A DNA stretch of 64,000 bases, taken from JALYGY01 sp963800975. GTDB lineage: Bacteria > Actinomycetota > Rubrobacteria > Rubrobacterales > Rubrobacteraceae. A model generated the notes under the pieces. It made no database searches. It had not been told where the DNA came from and worked only from the letters and a program-made list of their open reading frames with translations. Positions 8,125-15,480 of the stretch are shown piece by piece. The stretch covers positions 697,897 to 761,896 of the forward strand of contig CAWDDB010000014.1 in assembly GCA_963800975.1 (NCBI GenBank). Reading direction: 5' to 3'. How positions within the stretch are numbered: position 1 is the stretch's first letter; each line of letters begins with the position of its first letter. Both the position numbers and the translations under genes were made by a program.

Positions 8125-8889
8125 TTGAGCGCGGCAACAGGCAAGCCGGTCGCGCTGTGGTCGGTACCGAGGTCGATATCCACGGCGTTCGAGAGGGTCT
8201 TCGTCGAGCGGGACGACTTCGAAGTCCTGCACGAGCCGTTCTCCGACTCCTACTACCACGGCCGCGACAGGCTCAGCGACCGCTACGCCGACGAGGAGCC
8301 CGAGGCAAAAAACGACTACGAGAACGTGCTGGCGCGCGTCCTCGAGCCGCGAGAGAGGCGCGTGTTCGTCAAGGACATGGCCTACCACGCCAAGGGCTTG
8401 CTCGGCCCCCGGTTCGCGGCCAACTTCGCCAACACCTTCATCATCAGGGACCCGAAGTACGTAATCGCCTCGCTCCACAAGATGTGGCCGGACTTCACGC
8501 CGGAGGAGACAGGCTTCGAGCAGATCTACGAACTCTTCCGGTACGCGACGGAGGTGAACGAGGAGGACGTGGTGGTCGTCGACGCGATGACCTTCTCCGA
8601 GAACCCCACAGGGGTCCTCTCAGCCTACTGCGAGCACCTCGGCGTCCCATTCGACGCGGGCTCGCTCTCGTGGGAGTCGAGGGAGATGCGGAGGTGGGAC
8701 AACTGGGACGGGTGGCACGAGGCGGCGCAGCAGAGCACCGGCATCAAGCGCGCCGAGCGCAAGGACCCCGTCCTCCCTGCCGAGGCGCAGGAGGTCTACG
8801 AGCACTGCCTGCCCTACTACTACAAGCTGGCGGCCCACGCCATCCCCGGCACCGCGAAGCCCGCGGTGCGGCGGGGCGTGGAACGATAG
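8125..8889 (+). CDS. sulfotransferase family protein
   Basis: 254-residue P-loop protein. VALWSVPRSISTAFERVFVE near the N-terminus is the 5'-phosphosulfate-binding loop of PAPS-dependent sulfotransferases, and FIIRDPKYVIASLHKMW contains the R-D-P-x-x-x-x-x-S element that binds the 3'-phosphate. It would move sulfonate from PAPS to a hydroxyl group; the acceptor is unknown. The start is a TTG with a poor ribosome site, 16 bases after the large hairpin, so translation may be inefficient or the start slightly different. It is followed 19 bases on by sat, which supplies the PAPS precursor. It belongs to a different subfamily from the Stf0 protein at 11489 and the membrane-anchored one at 24249. 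Confidence 0.85.
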   Translation: MSAATGKPVALWSVPRSISTAFERVFVERDDFEVLHEPFSDSYYHGRDRLSDRYADEEPEAKNDYENVLARVLEPRERRVFVKDMAYHAKGLLGPRFAANFANTFIIRDPKYVIASLHKMWPDFTPEETGFEQIYELFRYATEVNEEDVVVVDAMTFSENPTGVLSAYCEHLGVPFDAGSLSWESREMRRWDNWDGWHEAAQQSTGIKRAERKDPVLPAEAQEVYEHCLPYYYKLAAHAIPGTAKPAVRRGVER

Positions 8890-8908
8890 CCCCCAAGAGA
8901 GGAGAAAG

Positions 8909-10081
8909 ATGCTTGCGGAGAGCACGACCATCGCGCCGCACGGCGGATACCTGGTAGATCGCAGCGCGCCGGAGGAAGACCGGGGTGACCTCGTGAGGGA
9001 GGCCCTCGGGCTACCCAGGGTGCCCCTCGATGCCAGGTCACTCTCGGATCTGCAGATGATCGCCAGCGGCGTCTTCAGTCCCCTCGAGGGCTTTATGCTG
9101 CAGGACGACTACGAATCGGTCGTCGAGGACATGCGCCTTGCCAACGGCCTGGCCTGGAGCATGCCCGTCACCCTTGCCGCCGAGGAGGAGATCGCCCGCT
9201 CCCTCAGGGAAGGCACGCACGTTGCGCTGGTGGACGGTACGGGTAGGCCCGTCGCAACCATGTACCTGAGGGCTCGCTACCCCTACGACAAGGAGCGCGA
9301 GGCGCTCGAGGTCTACCGCACCACCGACCGCGAGCACCCGGGGGTGGACTACCTCTACCGCCAGGGCGACGTCCTGCTCGGCGGGGAGATCGAACTTCTG
9401 CGACGCGCCGACCGCGGTCCCTTCCCCGGCTACTACTACGAGCCGAGGGAGCTCAGGAAGACCTTCGCCGAGAAGGGCTGGAGGAAGGTGGTCGGCTTCC
9501 AGACCCGCAACCCCGTCCACCGCGCCCACGAGTACATCCAGAAGAGCGCGCTCGAGACCGTCGACGGGCTGCTCCTGAACCCCCTCGTCGGAGAGACCAA
9601 GTCGGACGACATACCGGCAGACGTCCGGATGCGCTCTTACGAGGTTATCCTGGATCGGTACTATCCGGCGGAGCGCACCGTGCTCGCGGTATTCCCGGCG
9701 GCGATGAGGTACGCGGGGCCGAGGGAGGCCGTCTTCCACGCGATCGCGCGCAAGAACTACGGCTGCACGCACTTCATCGTGGGCCGCGACCACGCGGGGG
9801 TGGGCAGCTACTACGGCACCTACGACGCCCAGCACATCTTCGAGGAGTTCTCGGAGGAGGAGCTCGGGATCACCCCCCTCTTCTTCGAGCACGCCTTCTT
9901 CTGCAAGGAGTGTCAGGGGATGGCCTCGGGCAAGACGTGCCCTCACGAGGCCGAGTCCCACGTCTTTTTCTCAGGGACGAAGGTGAGGGAGATGCTAGGG
10001 AGGGGAGAGTACCCGCCGCCCGAGTTCTCCAGGCCTGAGGTCGTGAAGGTCCTCATCGACGGCATGAGGAGGGACGCCTGA
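8909..10081 (+). CDS. sat: sulfate adenylyltransferase (ATP sulfurylase)
   Basis: 390-residue single-chain ATP sulfurylase, making adenosine 5'-phosphosulfate from ATP and sulfate. The PUA-like N-domain contains IASGVFSPLEGFM. The catalytic domain has QTRNPVHRAHE (residues 198-208, the HxxH nucleotide motif) and GRDHAGVG (292-299). Three cysteines in CKECQGMASGKTC (332, 335, 344) with a following His form the zinc site seen in the Thermus and Aquifex type. There is no fused kinase domain; APS kinase is encoded separately at 14892. The ATG follows GAGAGGAG and closes up to the sulfotransferase gene, supporting one transcript devoted to PAPS-dependent sulfation. Confidence 0.97.
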   Translation: MLAESTTIAPHGGYLVDRSAPEEDRGDLVREALGLPRVPLDARSLSDLQMIASGVFSPLEGFMLQDDYESVVEDMRLANGLAWSMPVTLAAEEEIARSLREGTHVALVDGTGRPVATMYLRARYPYDKEREALEVYRTTDREHPGVDYLYRQGDVLLGGEIELLRRADRGPFPGYYYEPRELRKTFAEKGWRKVVGFQTRNPVHRAHEYIQKSALETVDGLLLNPLVGETKSDDIPADVRMRSYEVILDRYYPAERTVLAVFPAAMRYAGPREAVFHAIARKNYGCTHFIVGRDHAGVGSYYGTYDAQHIFEEFSEEELGITPLFFEHAFFCKECQGMASGKTCPHEAESHVFFSGTKVREMLGRGEYPPPEFSRPEVVKVLIDGMRRDA

Positions 10082-10089
10082 TCCTGGAC

Positions 10090-10104
10090 GACCCCGCAGG
10101 GGTC
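10090..10104. terminator. weak hairpin after sat
   Basis: GACCCC-GCA-GGGGTC (6-bp stem, 3-base loop) begins 9 bases after the sat stop. A second arm, GCGGGGTCG near 10130, could pair alternatively with the first. No T-run follows closely. It may cause partial termination ahead of the sigma-factor gene. Confidence 0.3.
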
Positions 10105-10143
10105 GCGCGGGCCCGGTGCTAAAAAGACCGCGGGGTCGCACGG

Positions 10144-11015
10144 TTGCCGGAGACAGACGTGACGCTTGCTCCCACTTCTCCGCCTGATTCCGAGACGCGG
10201 AAGCCCGGGCCACGGAGGCGTGAAGCGCCGGACGCGTTGTGGGCCTATTTGAGCCGCATCTCCCGCGGCAACCTCCTGACGCACCTGGAGGAGATCGAGC
10301 TCGGGAGGAGGGTTCGTGCCGGCGACCGGCTCGCCCGCCGGACGCTGACCGAGAAGAACCTGCGGCTCGTCGTCTCAGTGGCCGTGGGGTACCGCGGCCG
10401 CGGGGTGCCGCTCGAGGACCTCATCCAGGAGGGCAACGTAGGCCTGATCGAGGCCGTCGAGAGATTCGACCCCGAGATGGGCAACAGGTTCTCGACCTAC
10501 GCCGTATGGCGCATCCGCAAGGCCGTCCAGAGGGCCGCCGGTCAGTCGCCCGCCATCAGGGTGCCGCGCAACGCCAGGGATAGACTGGGCGCCTTGAACC
10601 ACGCCCGCGGAGAGCTGCGCGCGGAGCTCGGACGGGAGCCCGGCGAGACGGAAGCGGCGGACAGGCTGGGTTGGGAGGTCGCCGAGGTCCGTGCCACCTC
10701 CCGGACCGTCCTTGACGCCACGAGCCTGGATCAACCGCACGGCCCCGCGGAGGACGCCCCCGCTTTCGCCGAGTTCGTGGCCGACGAGATCAGCCCAGAG
10801 GTGACGGAGACGGCCGTGCGCCGGGTGGAACTGGACAGGATACGCCGGGCCCTCGAGCTACTCCCAGACCGCGCCCGCCACGTGGTGGTGCGTCGCTACG
10901 GGCTCGACGGGCGCGAGCCGCCGGTCTCGCAGAGCTCGCCGCCGAGCTTGGCATCTCCAGGCAAGGCGTTAGCCAGCTACAACAGAGATCGGTGCGACGG
11001 TTGAAGGCCGTCTAG
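10144..11015 (+). CDS. RNA polymerase sigma-70 family factor, frameshifted in region 4
   Basis: Sigma-70 protein with regions 1.2 to 4, like a short primary-type sigma. Region 2 reads NLRLVVSVAVGYRGRGVPLE, DLIQEGNVGLIEAVERFDPE and RFSTYAVWRIRKAVQ; region 4 begins LPDRARHVVVRRYGLDGRE. After about base 10917 the open frame becomes SQSSPPSLASPGKALASYN and stops at 11004. In the +2 frame the DNA instead reads LAELAAELGISRQGVSQLQQ and RSVRRLKAV, stopping at 11015: the expected helix-turn-helix. One inserted base, or two deleted, near 10917-10930 would restore it. It may be a disabled gene or a sequence error. TTG start; it follows sat by 62 bases. A paralogue is intact at 54855-55730. Confidence 0.85.
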
Positions 11016-11059
11016 AACGGCGGGGAGCCCCACCACGCGACCAGCCGTTTTCCCGATCC

Positions 11060-11239
11060 TCACTCGGGACGGCCGCCGGCATCGACAGGCGGCACGCTGG
11101 GATCCACAACGCCCGCGTCTGGCACGGAACCCAGTTCGCCTTCCGCCTCCGGTCCGCCCTGAACCGGATACCAGATATCCAGACCCTGACTACCCGCCCT
11201 GTCCCACATCTCGTACCAGAGATCCAAGTCCCACTTCAT
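11060..11239 (-). CDS. small acidic hypothetical protein (59 aa)
   Basis: A short frame starting at ATG 11239, preceded at good distance by TGAGGAGG, and stopping at 11060. It begins MKWDLDLWYEMWDRAG, is rich in Trp, Asp, Glu, Gly and Pro, and has no membrane segment. The excellent ribosome site and its orientation, opposite to the flanking sulfur genes, argue that it is real. I recognise no family. It occupies most of the otherwise empty stretch between the sigma factor and the Stf0 gene. Confidence 0.5.
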   Translation of the reverse strand: MKWDLDLWYEMWDRAGSQGLDIWYPVQGGPEAEGELGSVPDAGVVDPSVPPVDAGGRPE

Positions 11240-11488
11240 TCCCCCAACCTCCTCAAGACCGTTTGACGGTATTGTTTATTGTTTTAGTGGACAAATACAT
11301 GCTATCTCGCCGCTACTGATCCAGTCAAGGGTACGGGCGCGTTTCTCGGGCGTTATTCGGAGATGGGCGAGGGTAAGCACACGTGCGCGGATGGTGGGCG
11401 TCAGACATATATTCATTAATTTTGTAGACTAGCTGATCTTGTCTGTGTTGGATTGTCCTGGAGTCTGTCAAACGAAAGGAGACGAGGC
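11240..11488. other. intergenic region upstream of Stf0
   Basis: A relatively A+T-rich stretch with no convincing gene. It holds TTGACG at 11263-11268, an imperfect dyad TGTTTAT-N7-GTGGACA at 11273-11293 that resembles the operators at 6539 and 13778, and a promoter at 11402-11430. It may carry divergent control of the small minus-strand gene and Stf0. Confidence 0.4.
11402..11430 (+). promoter_or_regulatory. putative promoter of Stf0 gene
   Basis: CAGACA (11402-11407), 17-base spacer, TAGACT (11425-11430). The sequence TTGTAGACTA at the -10 also occurs in front of cysC (14836-14845), so the two sulfur genes share this element. GTAGAC is also the half-site of the 6539-6559 dyad. Confidence 0.5.
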
Positions 11489-12370
11489 GTGGGAGAAAAG
11501 ATCCCGGGGGCTTCGTATTTGATCTGTGCGACGCCGCGCAGCGGTAGCACGCTTCTGTGCGCCGCGCTGGAGAGCACGGGTATAGCGGGTCGGCCGGCGG
11601 AGCACTTCGAGGTGTTGCTGGAGACGGGGCAGCCGAGGCAGCCGCGCGACTACTTCCAGCGCTCCAACGACCCCGAGGTATGGGCACTGCTGGACGACCG
11701 CGAGTTCAGGGAGATACTCGGCGAGTACGGGGGGCGGTACGCCGAGCATCCGGCGCGGCGCGACCCTTCGTGGCGTCCGCCGGACTTCGAGGCGCTGGTC
11801 GAGGGGGCCTTGCGGGACGGGACGACCGAGAACGGCGTGCTGGGGACCAAGATCATGTGGGCCTACTTCCGAGACTTCGTGCGCCTGGCGCGCCGAGCTC
11901 GGGGGCTCGACGAGATGCGTCCGTGCGAAGTCCCCTGGTCCGTCCTGCCGAACCTCAGGCGCCTCGTCTGGATCCGGCGCGCGGACACCACGCGCCAGGC
12001 GGTCTCGTTGTGGAAGGCGCTCCAGACCCAGCAGTGGCGTCAGGACTCCGACGAGGACGTCGGCGGGCAGGGGCTGCGGTTCAGCTTCCCCGCCGTGAGG
12101 CACCTCAAGCTACGCATCGACGAGCACAACGACGCCTGGCAGGGCTTCTTCGACGGCTGCGGGGTGGAACCGCTCAAGGTGGTATACGAGGAGCTGGCCG
12201 AGGATTACGAGGCGACCGTGATGCGGCTACTCGACGGCATCGGGATCCCGATACCCCAGAACTTTTCCGTCGAGAAGCCTAAAATGAAGCGGCAGGCGGA
12301 CGAGCTCTCGGAAGAGTGGGTTCGTCTCTACGACGAGCGGGCCGCGACGCTGGCGGCCGGAAAGGGGTAA
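11489..12370 (+). CDS. Stf0-family sulfotransferase (trehalose 2-sulfotransferase-like)
   Basis: 293-residue PAPS-dependent sulfotransferase. SYLICATPRSGSTLLCAALE contains the 5'-phosphosulfate loop (PRSGST, residues 16-21), followed by the Stf0 hallmark STGIAGRPAEHFE, whose Glu38 lies where the proposed catalytic Glu of mycobacterial Stf0 sits. LRRLVWIRRADTTRQAVSLW is the 3'-phosphate-binding region. Characterised Stf0 makes trehalose-2-sulfate; trehalose is a common compatible solute in actinobacteria, so that product is plausible but unproven. A TTG at 11453 is in frame, but the GTG at 11489 has AAAGGAG 7-8 bases upstream. It is followed 6 bases on by a sulfatase, a synthesis/removal pair. 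Confidence 0.92.
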   Translation: MGEKIPGASYLICATPRSGSTLLCAALESTGIAGRPAEHFEVLLETGQPRQPRDYFQRSNDPEVWALLDDREFREILGEYGGRYAEHPARRDPSWRPPDFEALVEGALRDGTTENGVLGTKIMWAYFRDFVRLARRARGLDEMRPCEVPWSVLPNLRRLVWIRRADTTRQAVSLWKALQTQQWRQDSDEDVGGQGLRFSFPAVRHLKLRIDEHNDAWQGFFDGCGVEPLKVVYEELAEDYEATVMRLLDGIGIPIPQNFSVEKPKMKRQADELSEEWVRLYDERAATLAAGKG

Positions 12371-12376
12371 AAGGTC

Positions 12377-13681
12377 TTGCCGGATCGTCCCAACATCCTC
12401 TACGTCCACTCCCATGATACGGGCAGGTGGGTAAGGCCCTACGGCCACGCCGTGAGGACGCCCAACATCCAGCGCCTCGCAGAGGAGGGTGTGATCTTCC
12501 GCAAGGCCTTCTGTGCCGCCCCGACCTGCTCGGGCAGCCGAGCGTGCCTGCTGACGGGCCAGTACGCCCACTCGAACGGGATGGTGGGTCTCGCCCACCG
12601 CGGCTTCGAGCTGAAGGATTACCGCCACCACATCGTCCACACCCTGCACGAGCTCGGCTACTGGTCGGCGTTGATCGGCGAGCAACACATCTCCAAGAAG
12701 CCCGACGTTATCGGCTACGACGAGGTCTACAAGATCCCGACCAACCACACCGACGACGTCGTGCCGGTGACCCTGGATCTCCTGGAGCGCGCGAGCGACA
12801 GGCCCTTTTTCCTCTCCGTCGGCTTCTTCGAGACGCACCGCGAGTGGTTCCGGCCCTCCTCCCCGAAGAAGGCCAACTACGTCATGCCTCCCCCCAACTT
12901 GCCGGACACCCCCGAGACTCGCCTGGACATGGCTGCTTTCCAGGAGAGCGCCCGCTCACTCGACCGCGGCGTGGGCGCCGTCCTCGACGCCGTCGACGCC
13001 GAGGGGCTCACGGAGAACACGCTCGTGATCTGCACCACGGACCACGGCCTCGCCTTCCCTGGCGCCAAGGCCACCCTGTACGACCGCGGCCTGGGCGTCA
13101 TGCTGATCCTGCGCGGCCCAGGCGGGTTTTCCGGCGGCAAGGCCGTCGACGCGCTCGTCTCGCACATCGACCTCTTCCCGACCGTCTGCGAGCTCGCGGG
13201 GGCAGAACGCCCCGGCTGGTTGCAGGGCGAGTCCCTCCTGCCCCTGGTAAACGGCGAGGCGAGCGAGGTCCGCGAGACCCTATTCGCCGAGAAGACCTAC
13301 CACGTCGCCTACGAGCCGGAGCGCTGCGCCCGCACCCACCGCTGGAAGTACATCCGCCGCTTCGACGACGAGCACCCTACCCCCGTGCTGGCGAACATAG
13401 ACGACGGGCCCTCCAAGGACGTCATCCTCTCCAACGGGTGGGCCGAGCGGCCCGTCCCCGCCGAACAACTCTACGACCTCCTCCACGACCCGAACGAGGC
13501 GAACAACCTGGCCTCAGACCCCGTCTTCGGCGGCGTTCTCGAAGATATGCGCGCGCGCCTGGATGCGTGGATGCGCGAGACGGAAGACCCGCTCCTCGAA
13601 GGCCCCGTCCCGGCCCCGCAAGGCGCGGAGGTCAACGGCCGGGATCAGCTCTCCCCGGCGGATCCCACGACTACTGTGTAG
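12377..13681 (+). CDS. sulfatase (formylglycine type)
   Basis: 434-residue sulfatase of the S1/heparan-N-sulfatase-like group. ILYVHSHDTGRWVRPYG carries the first metal Asp, FCAAPTCSGSRACLLTG carries Cys51 of the C-x-x-x-R motif with Arg55, and VICTTDHGLAFPGAK supplies the second metal pair. The usual Pro two residues after Cys is Gly (C-S-G-S-R); whether a formylglycine-generating enzyme accepts this is the main doubt. The C-terminal region has the typical EQLYDLLHDPNEANNLA. Start is TTG at 12377 after AAAAGG. No signal peptide, so it should act in the cytosol. The 6-base gap to Stf0 suggests it removes sulfate from the Stf0 product or a related ester. Confidence 0.9.
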   Translation: MPDRPNILYVHSHDTGRWVRPYGHAVRTPNIQRLAEEGVIFRKAFCAAPTCSGSRACLLTGQYAHSNGMVGLAHRGFELKDYRHHIVHTLHELGYWSALIGEQHISKKPDVIGYDEVYKIPTNHTDDVVPVTLDLLERASDRPFFLSVGFFETHREWFRPSSPKKANYVMPPPNLPDTPETRLDMAAFQESARSLDRGVGAVLDAVDAEGLTENTLVICTTDHGLAFPGAKATLYDRGLGVMLILRGPGGFSGGKAVDALVSHIDLFPTVCELAGAERPGWLQGESLLPLVNGEASEVRETLFAEKTYHVAYEPERCARTHRWKYIRRFDDEHPTPVLANIDDGPSKDVILSNGWAERPVPAEQLYDLLHDPNEANNLASDPVFGGVLEDMRARLDAWMRETEDPLLEGPVPAPQGAEVNGRDQLSPADPTTTV

Positions 13682-13731
13682 AGTCATATAGGCCACCTGG
13701 CACAATTTTCGGAGATCCCGGCCCGTAACCC

Positions 13732-13760
13732 TTGACACCCCCCCACCGGCTGTGTAAAGT
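13732..13760 (+). promoter_or_regulatory. promoter of tauE-2
   Basis: TTGACA (13732-13737), 17-base spacer, TAAAGT (13755-13760) followed by CCC, the same layout as the sulfatase-1 promoter at 6497-6525. Transcription should begin near 13767, giving a leader of about 55 bases that contains the dyad at 13778-13798. Confidence 0.75.
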
Positions 13761-13777
13761 CCCGCCGTACTTCTTTT

Positions 13778-13798
13778 TGTGTACGAAAACGGTAGGCA
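13778..13798. promoter_or_regulatory. putative operator TGTGTAC-N7-GTAGGCA
   Basis: Imperfect inverted repeat with the same 7-7-7 architecture as the perfect dyad at 6539-6559, differing at one base in each arm. It starts 23 bases after the first base of the -10 element, compared with 19 at the other site. The pair suggests one regulator controls the sulfatase-1 and tauE-2 units. Confidence 0.55.
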
Positions 13799-13821
13799 AA
13801 GGCGTCAATTGGAGGTAGCGG

Positions 13822-14721
13822 GTGCGTAATCTGGTAGTTCTGGCGATACTAGGCTTTGTGGCACAGCTGGTGGACGGGTCGATGGGCATGGCCTACGGCG
13901 TGACGTCCACGACGCTGTTGCTGGCCATAGCGGGCCTGACGCCGGCGCTGGCGTCGACGGTCGTGCACATCTCCGAGGTAGGCACCTGCGCCATGTCGGG
14001 GGTCTCGCACTGGCGCTTCGGCAACGTGGACTGGTCCAAGATCGTCTGGCTCGCCATTCCGGGCGCGATCGGCGCGTTTGTCGGGGCCTATGTCCTCGTC
14101 AGCGTCATAGACGCCGCTGTAGCAGAGCCCTTCGTGGCCATCTTCCTGTTCCTGCTGGGTGCCTACGTCCTGGTCCGTTTCGCCTTCAACCGGACCAGCG
14201 AGGTCGTGCAGAACCTGCCGATCCCGCGCGCCTTCCTCTCCCCGCTCGGCCTGATCGCGGGCTTCCTCGACGCGGTCGGAGGCGGGGGTTGGGGTCCGAT
14301 CTCCACGCCCACCCTGCTCTCTTCGGGCCGCATGGAGCCGCGCAAGGTCGTAGGCACGGTCGACACCAGCGAGTTCCTCGTCGCTCTCGCCGCCAGCATC
14401 GGGTTCCTGATCTCGCTGAGTTTCTCTGGGGTGCCCTGGGGCGTTGTCGGCGCGCTGCTCGCCGGCGGCCTGGTAGCAGCCCCGATAGCCGCGTGGGTCG
14501 TGCGGCATCTCAACGCCCGCATACTCGGGACAACGGTCGGCGGCTTTATCCTGCTGGTCAACGCCCGTACGTTCCTGTCGGCCGTCGGCGTGGACCCGAG
14601 CCTGAACCTGATCGTCTACGCGGCCATCCTGGTGGTCTGGGGCACGGCCCTCTTCTTCGCCATCACCGCCGTGCGCCGCGAGCGCAAGCCGGTGCTCGAG
14701 ACCGAGCCTACCTCTACCTAG
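13822..14721 (+). CDS. TauE/SafE family permease, copy 2
   Basis: 299-residue permease closely related to the protein at 5434-6336: both share AQLVDGSxGMAYGVTSTTLL, GVSHWRFGNVDWSKI, GGGGWGPISTPTLLSSGRM and RKVVGTVD[ST]SEFLVALAAS. About eight membrane helices; export of sulfite or a sulfonate is the family role. The GTG at 13822 follows GGAGG by 6 bases. It has its own promoter and operator and is closed by a strong hairpin at 14750. Presence of two copies at opposite ends of the sulfur island suggests either different substrates or two-way traffic of a sulfur anion. Confidence 0.93.
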   Translation: MRNLVVLAILGFVAQLVDGSMGMAYGVTSTTLLLAIAGLTPALASTVVHISEVGTCAMSGVSHWRFGNVDWSKIVWLAIPGAIGAFVGAYVLVSVIDAAVAEPFVAIFLFLLGAYVLVRFAFNRTSEVVQNLPIPRAFLSPLGLIAGFLDAVGGGGWGPISTPTLLSSGRMEPRKVVGTVDTSEFLVALAASIGFLISLSFSGVPWGVVGALLAGGLVAAPIAAWVVRHLNARILGTTVGGFILLVNARTFLSAVGVDPSLNLIVYAAILVVWGTALFFAITAVRRERKPVLETEPTST

Positions 14722-14749
14722 ACAAGCTGCGGGTTACCGCAGAACCGCT

Positions 14750-14776
14750 TCCGGCCGGGGCCACGTCCCGGCCGGA
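14750..14776 (+). terminator. terminator after tauE-2
   Basis: TCCGGCCGGG (14750-14759) pairs perfectly with CCCGGCCGGA (14767-14776) around a 7-base loop and is followed by TTCTTT. It separates tauE-2 from cysC. Confidence 0.75.
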
Positions 14777-14837
14777 TTCTTTGCGTAAAGCGCTCGCGGG
14801 GTTAGCGGCCCCGGTCTGAAATGGTGCGCCCGCGGTT

Positions 14838-14846
14838 GTAGACTAC
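14838..14846. promoter_or_regulatory. palindrome GTAGACTAC at the cysC -10 region
   Basis: The 9-base palindrome overlaps TAGACT (14839-14844), a likely -10 for cysC; a -35 at the right distance is weak (CTGAAA). The GTAGAC core matches the half-site of the sulfatase-1 dyad and the Stf0 -10 region, linking the three promoters. The leader to the TTG at 14892 would be about 40 bases. Confidence 0.4.
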
Positions 14847-14891
14847 GGGCCGGCACGACGCAACAGGTACAAAACAGAAAGGAGCCCTAAA

Positions 14892-15476
14892 TTGGAAAAC
14901 GGAGCGGAGAACCAGCGCGGTTTCACCCTGTGGTTCACGGGCCTATCCGGAGCGGGCAAGACCACGATAAGCGAGCTCGTCGAGAGGGAGCTCAAGGAGC
15001 GAAGCCTCAGGGTAGAGGTCCTAGACGGCGACATCGTGCGCACCAACCTCTCCAAGGGCCTCAGCTTCTCCAGGGACGACCGCAACATAAACGTGCTCAG
15101 GATCGGCTTCGTGGCGAACCTGCTCACCCGCAACGGTGTCGGCGTTATCGTCTCGGCCATTTCGCCCTACAAGGAGGCCCGCGACCAGGTGCGGCGCCGG
15201 ATCATCGATTTCGTGGAGGTCTTCGTGGACGTCCCGCTGGAGGTCGCGGCCGAGCGCGACGTGAAGGGCCTGTACAAGAAGGCGTTTGCGGGCGAGATCG
15301 ACCAGTTCACGGGCGTCTCCGACCCCTACGAGCCCCCCGTCGCCCCTGACCTCGTCCTAAAAACCGACGAGGAGACGCCGGAGGAGAGCGCGAAGAGGGT
15401 CATAGAGAAGCTGGAGTTCTTCGGCTACCTCTGGTCTCCCACCGCGGAGACCGAGTACAACTGGAGCAATCGCTAG
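14892..15476 (+). CDS. cysC: adenylyl-sulfate kinase (APS kinase)
   Basis: 194-residue kinase that phosphorylates APS at the 3' position to give PAPS, the sulfonate donor for sulfotransferases. The Walker A is GLSGAGKTT (17-25). LDGDIVRTNLSKGLSFSRDD is the APS kinase signature, followed by VIVSAISPYKEARD and the lid segment GEIDQFTGVSDPYEPP. Starts at TTG behind AAAGGAG. It is complete and unfused. Together with sat it completes a PAPS supply; absence of cysH-type reductase nearby suggests PAPS is for sulfation rather than reduction. The universal stress protein follows after 4 bases. Confidence 0.97.
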   Translation: MENGAENQRGFTLWFTGLSGAGKTTISELVERELKERSLRVEVLDGDIVRTNLSKGLSFSRDDRNINVLRIGFVANLLTRNGVGVIVSAISPYKEARDQVRRRIIDFVEVFVDVPLEVAAERDVKGLYKKAFAGEIDQFTGVSDPYEPPVAPDLVLKTDEETPEESAKRVIEKLEFFGYLWSPTAETEYNWSNR

Positions 15477-15480
15477 AAGA

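Noticed and set aside
6519..8183. 554-residue minus-strand frame opposite sulfatase-1
   Set aside because: Low-complexity His/Arg/Val repeats, no motif, overlaps a gene with clear motifs and would run through the shared promoter region.
10900..11015. Programmed frameshifting in the sigma factor
   Set aside because: No slippery heptamer or downstream pseudoknot is visible at the break; an indel explains it better.
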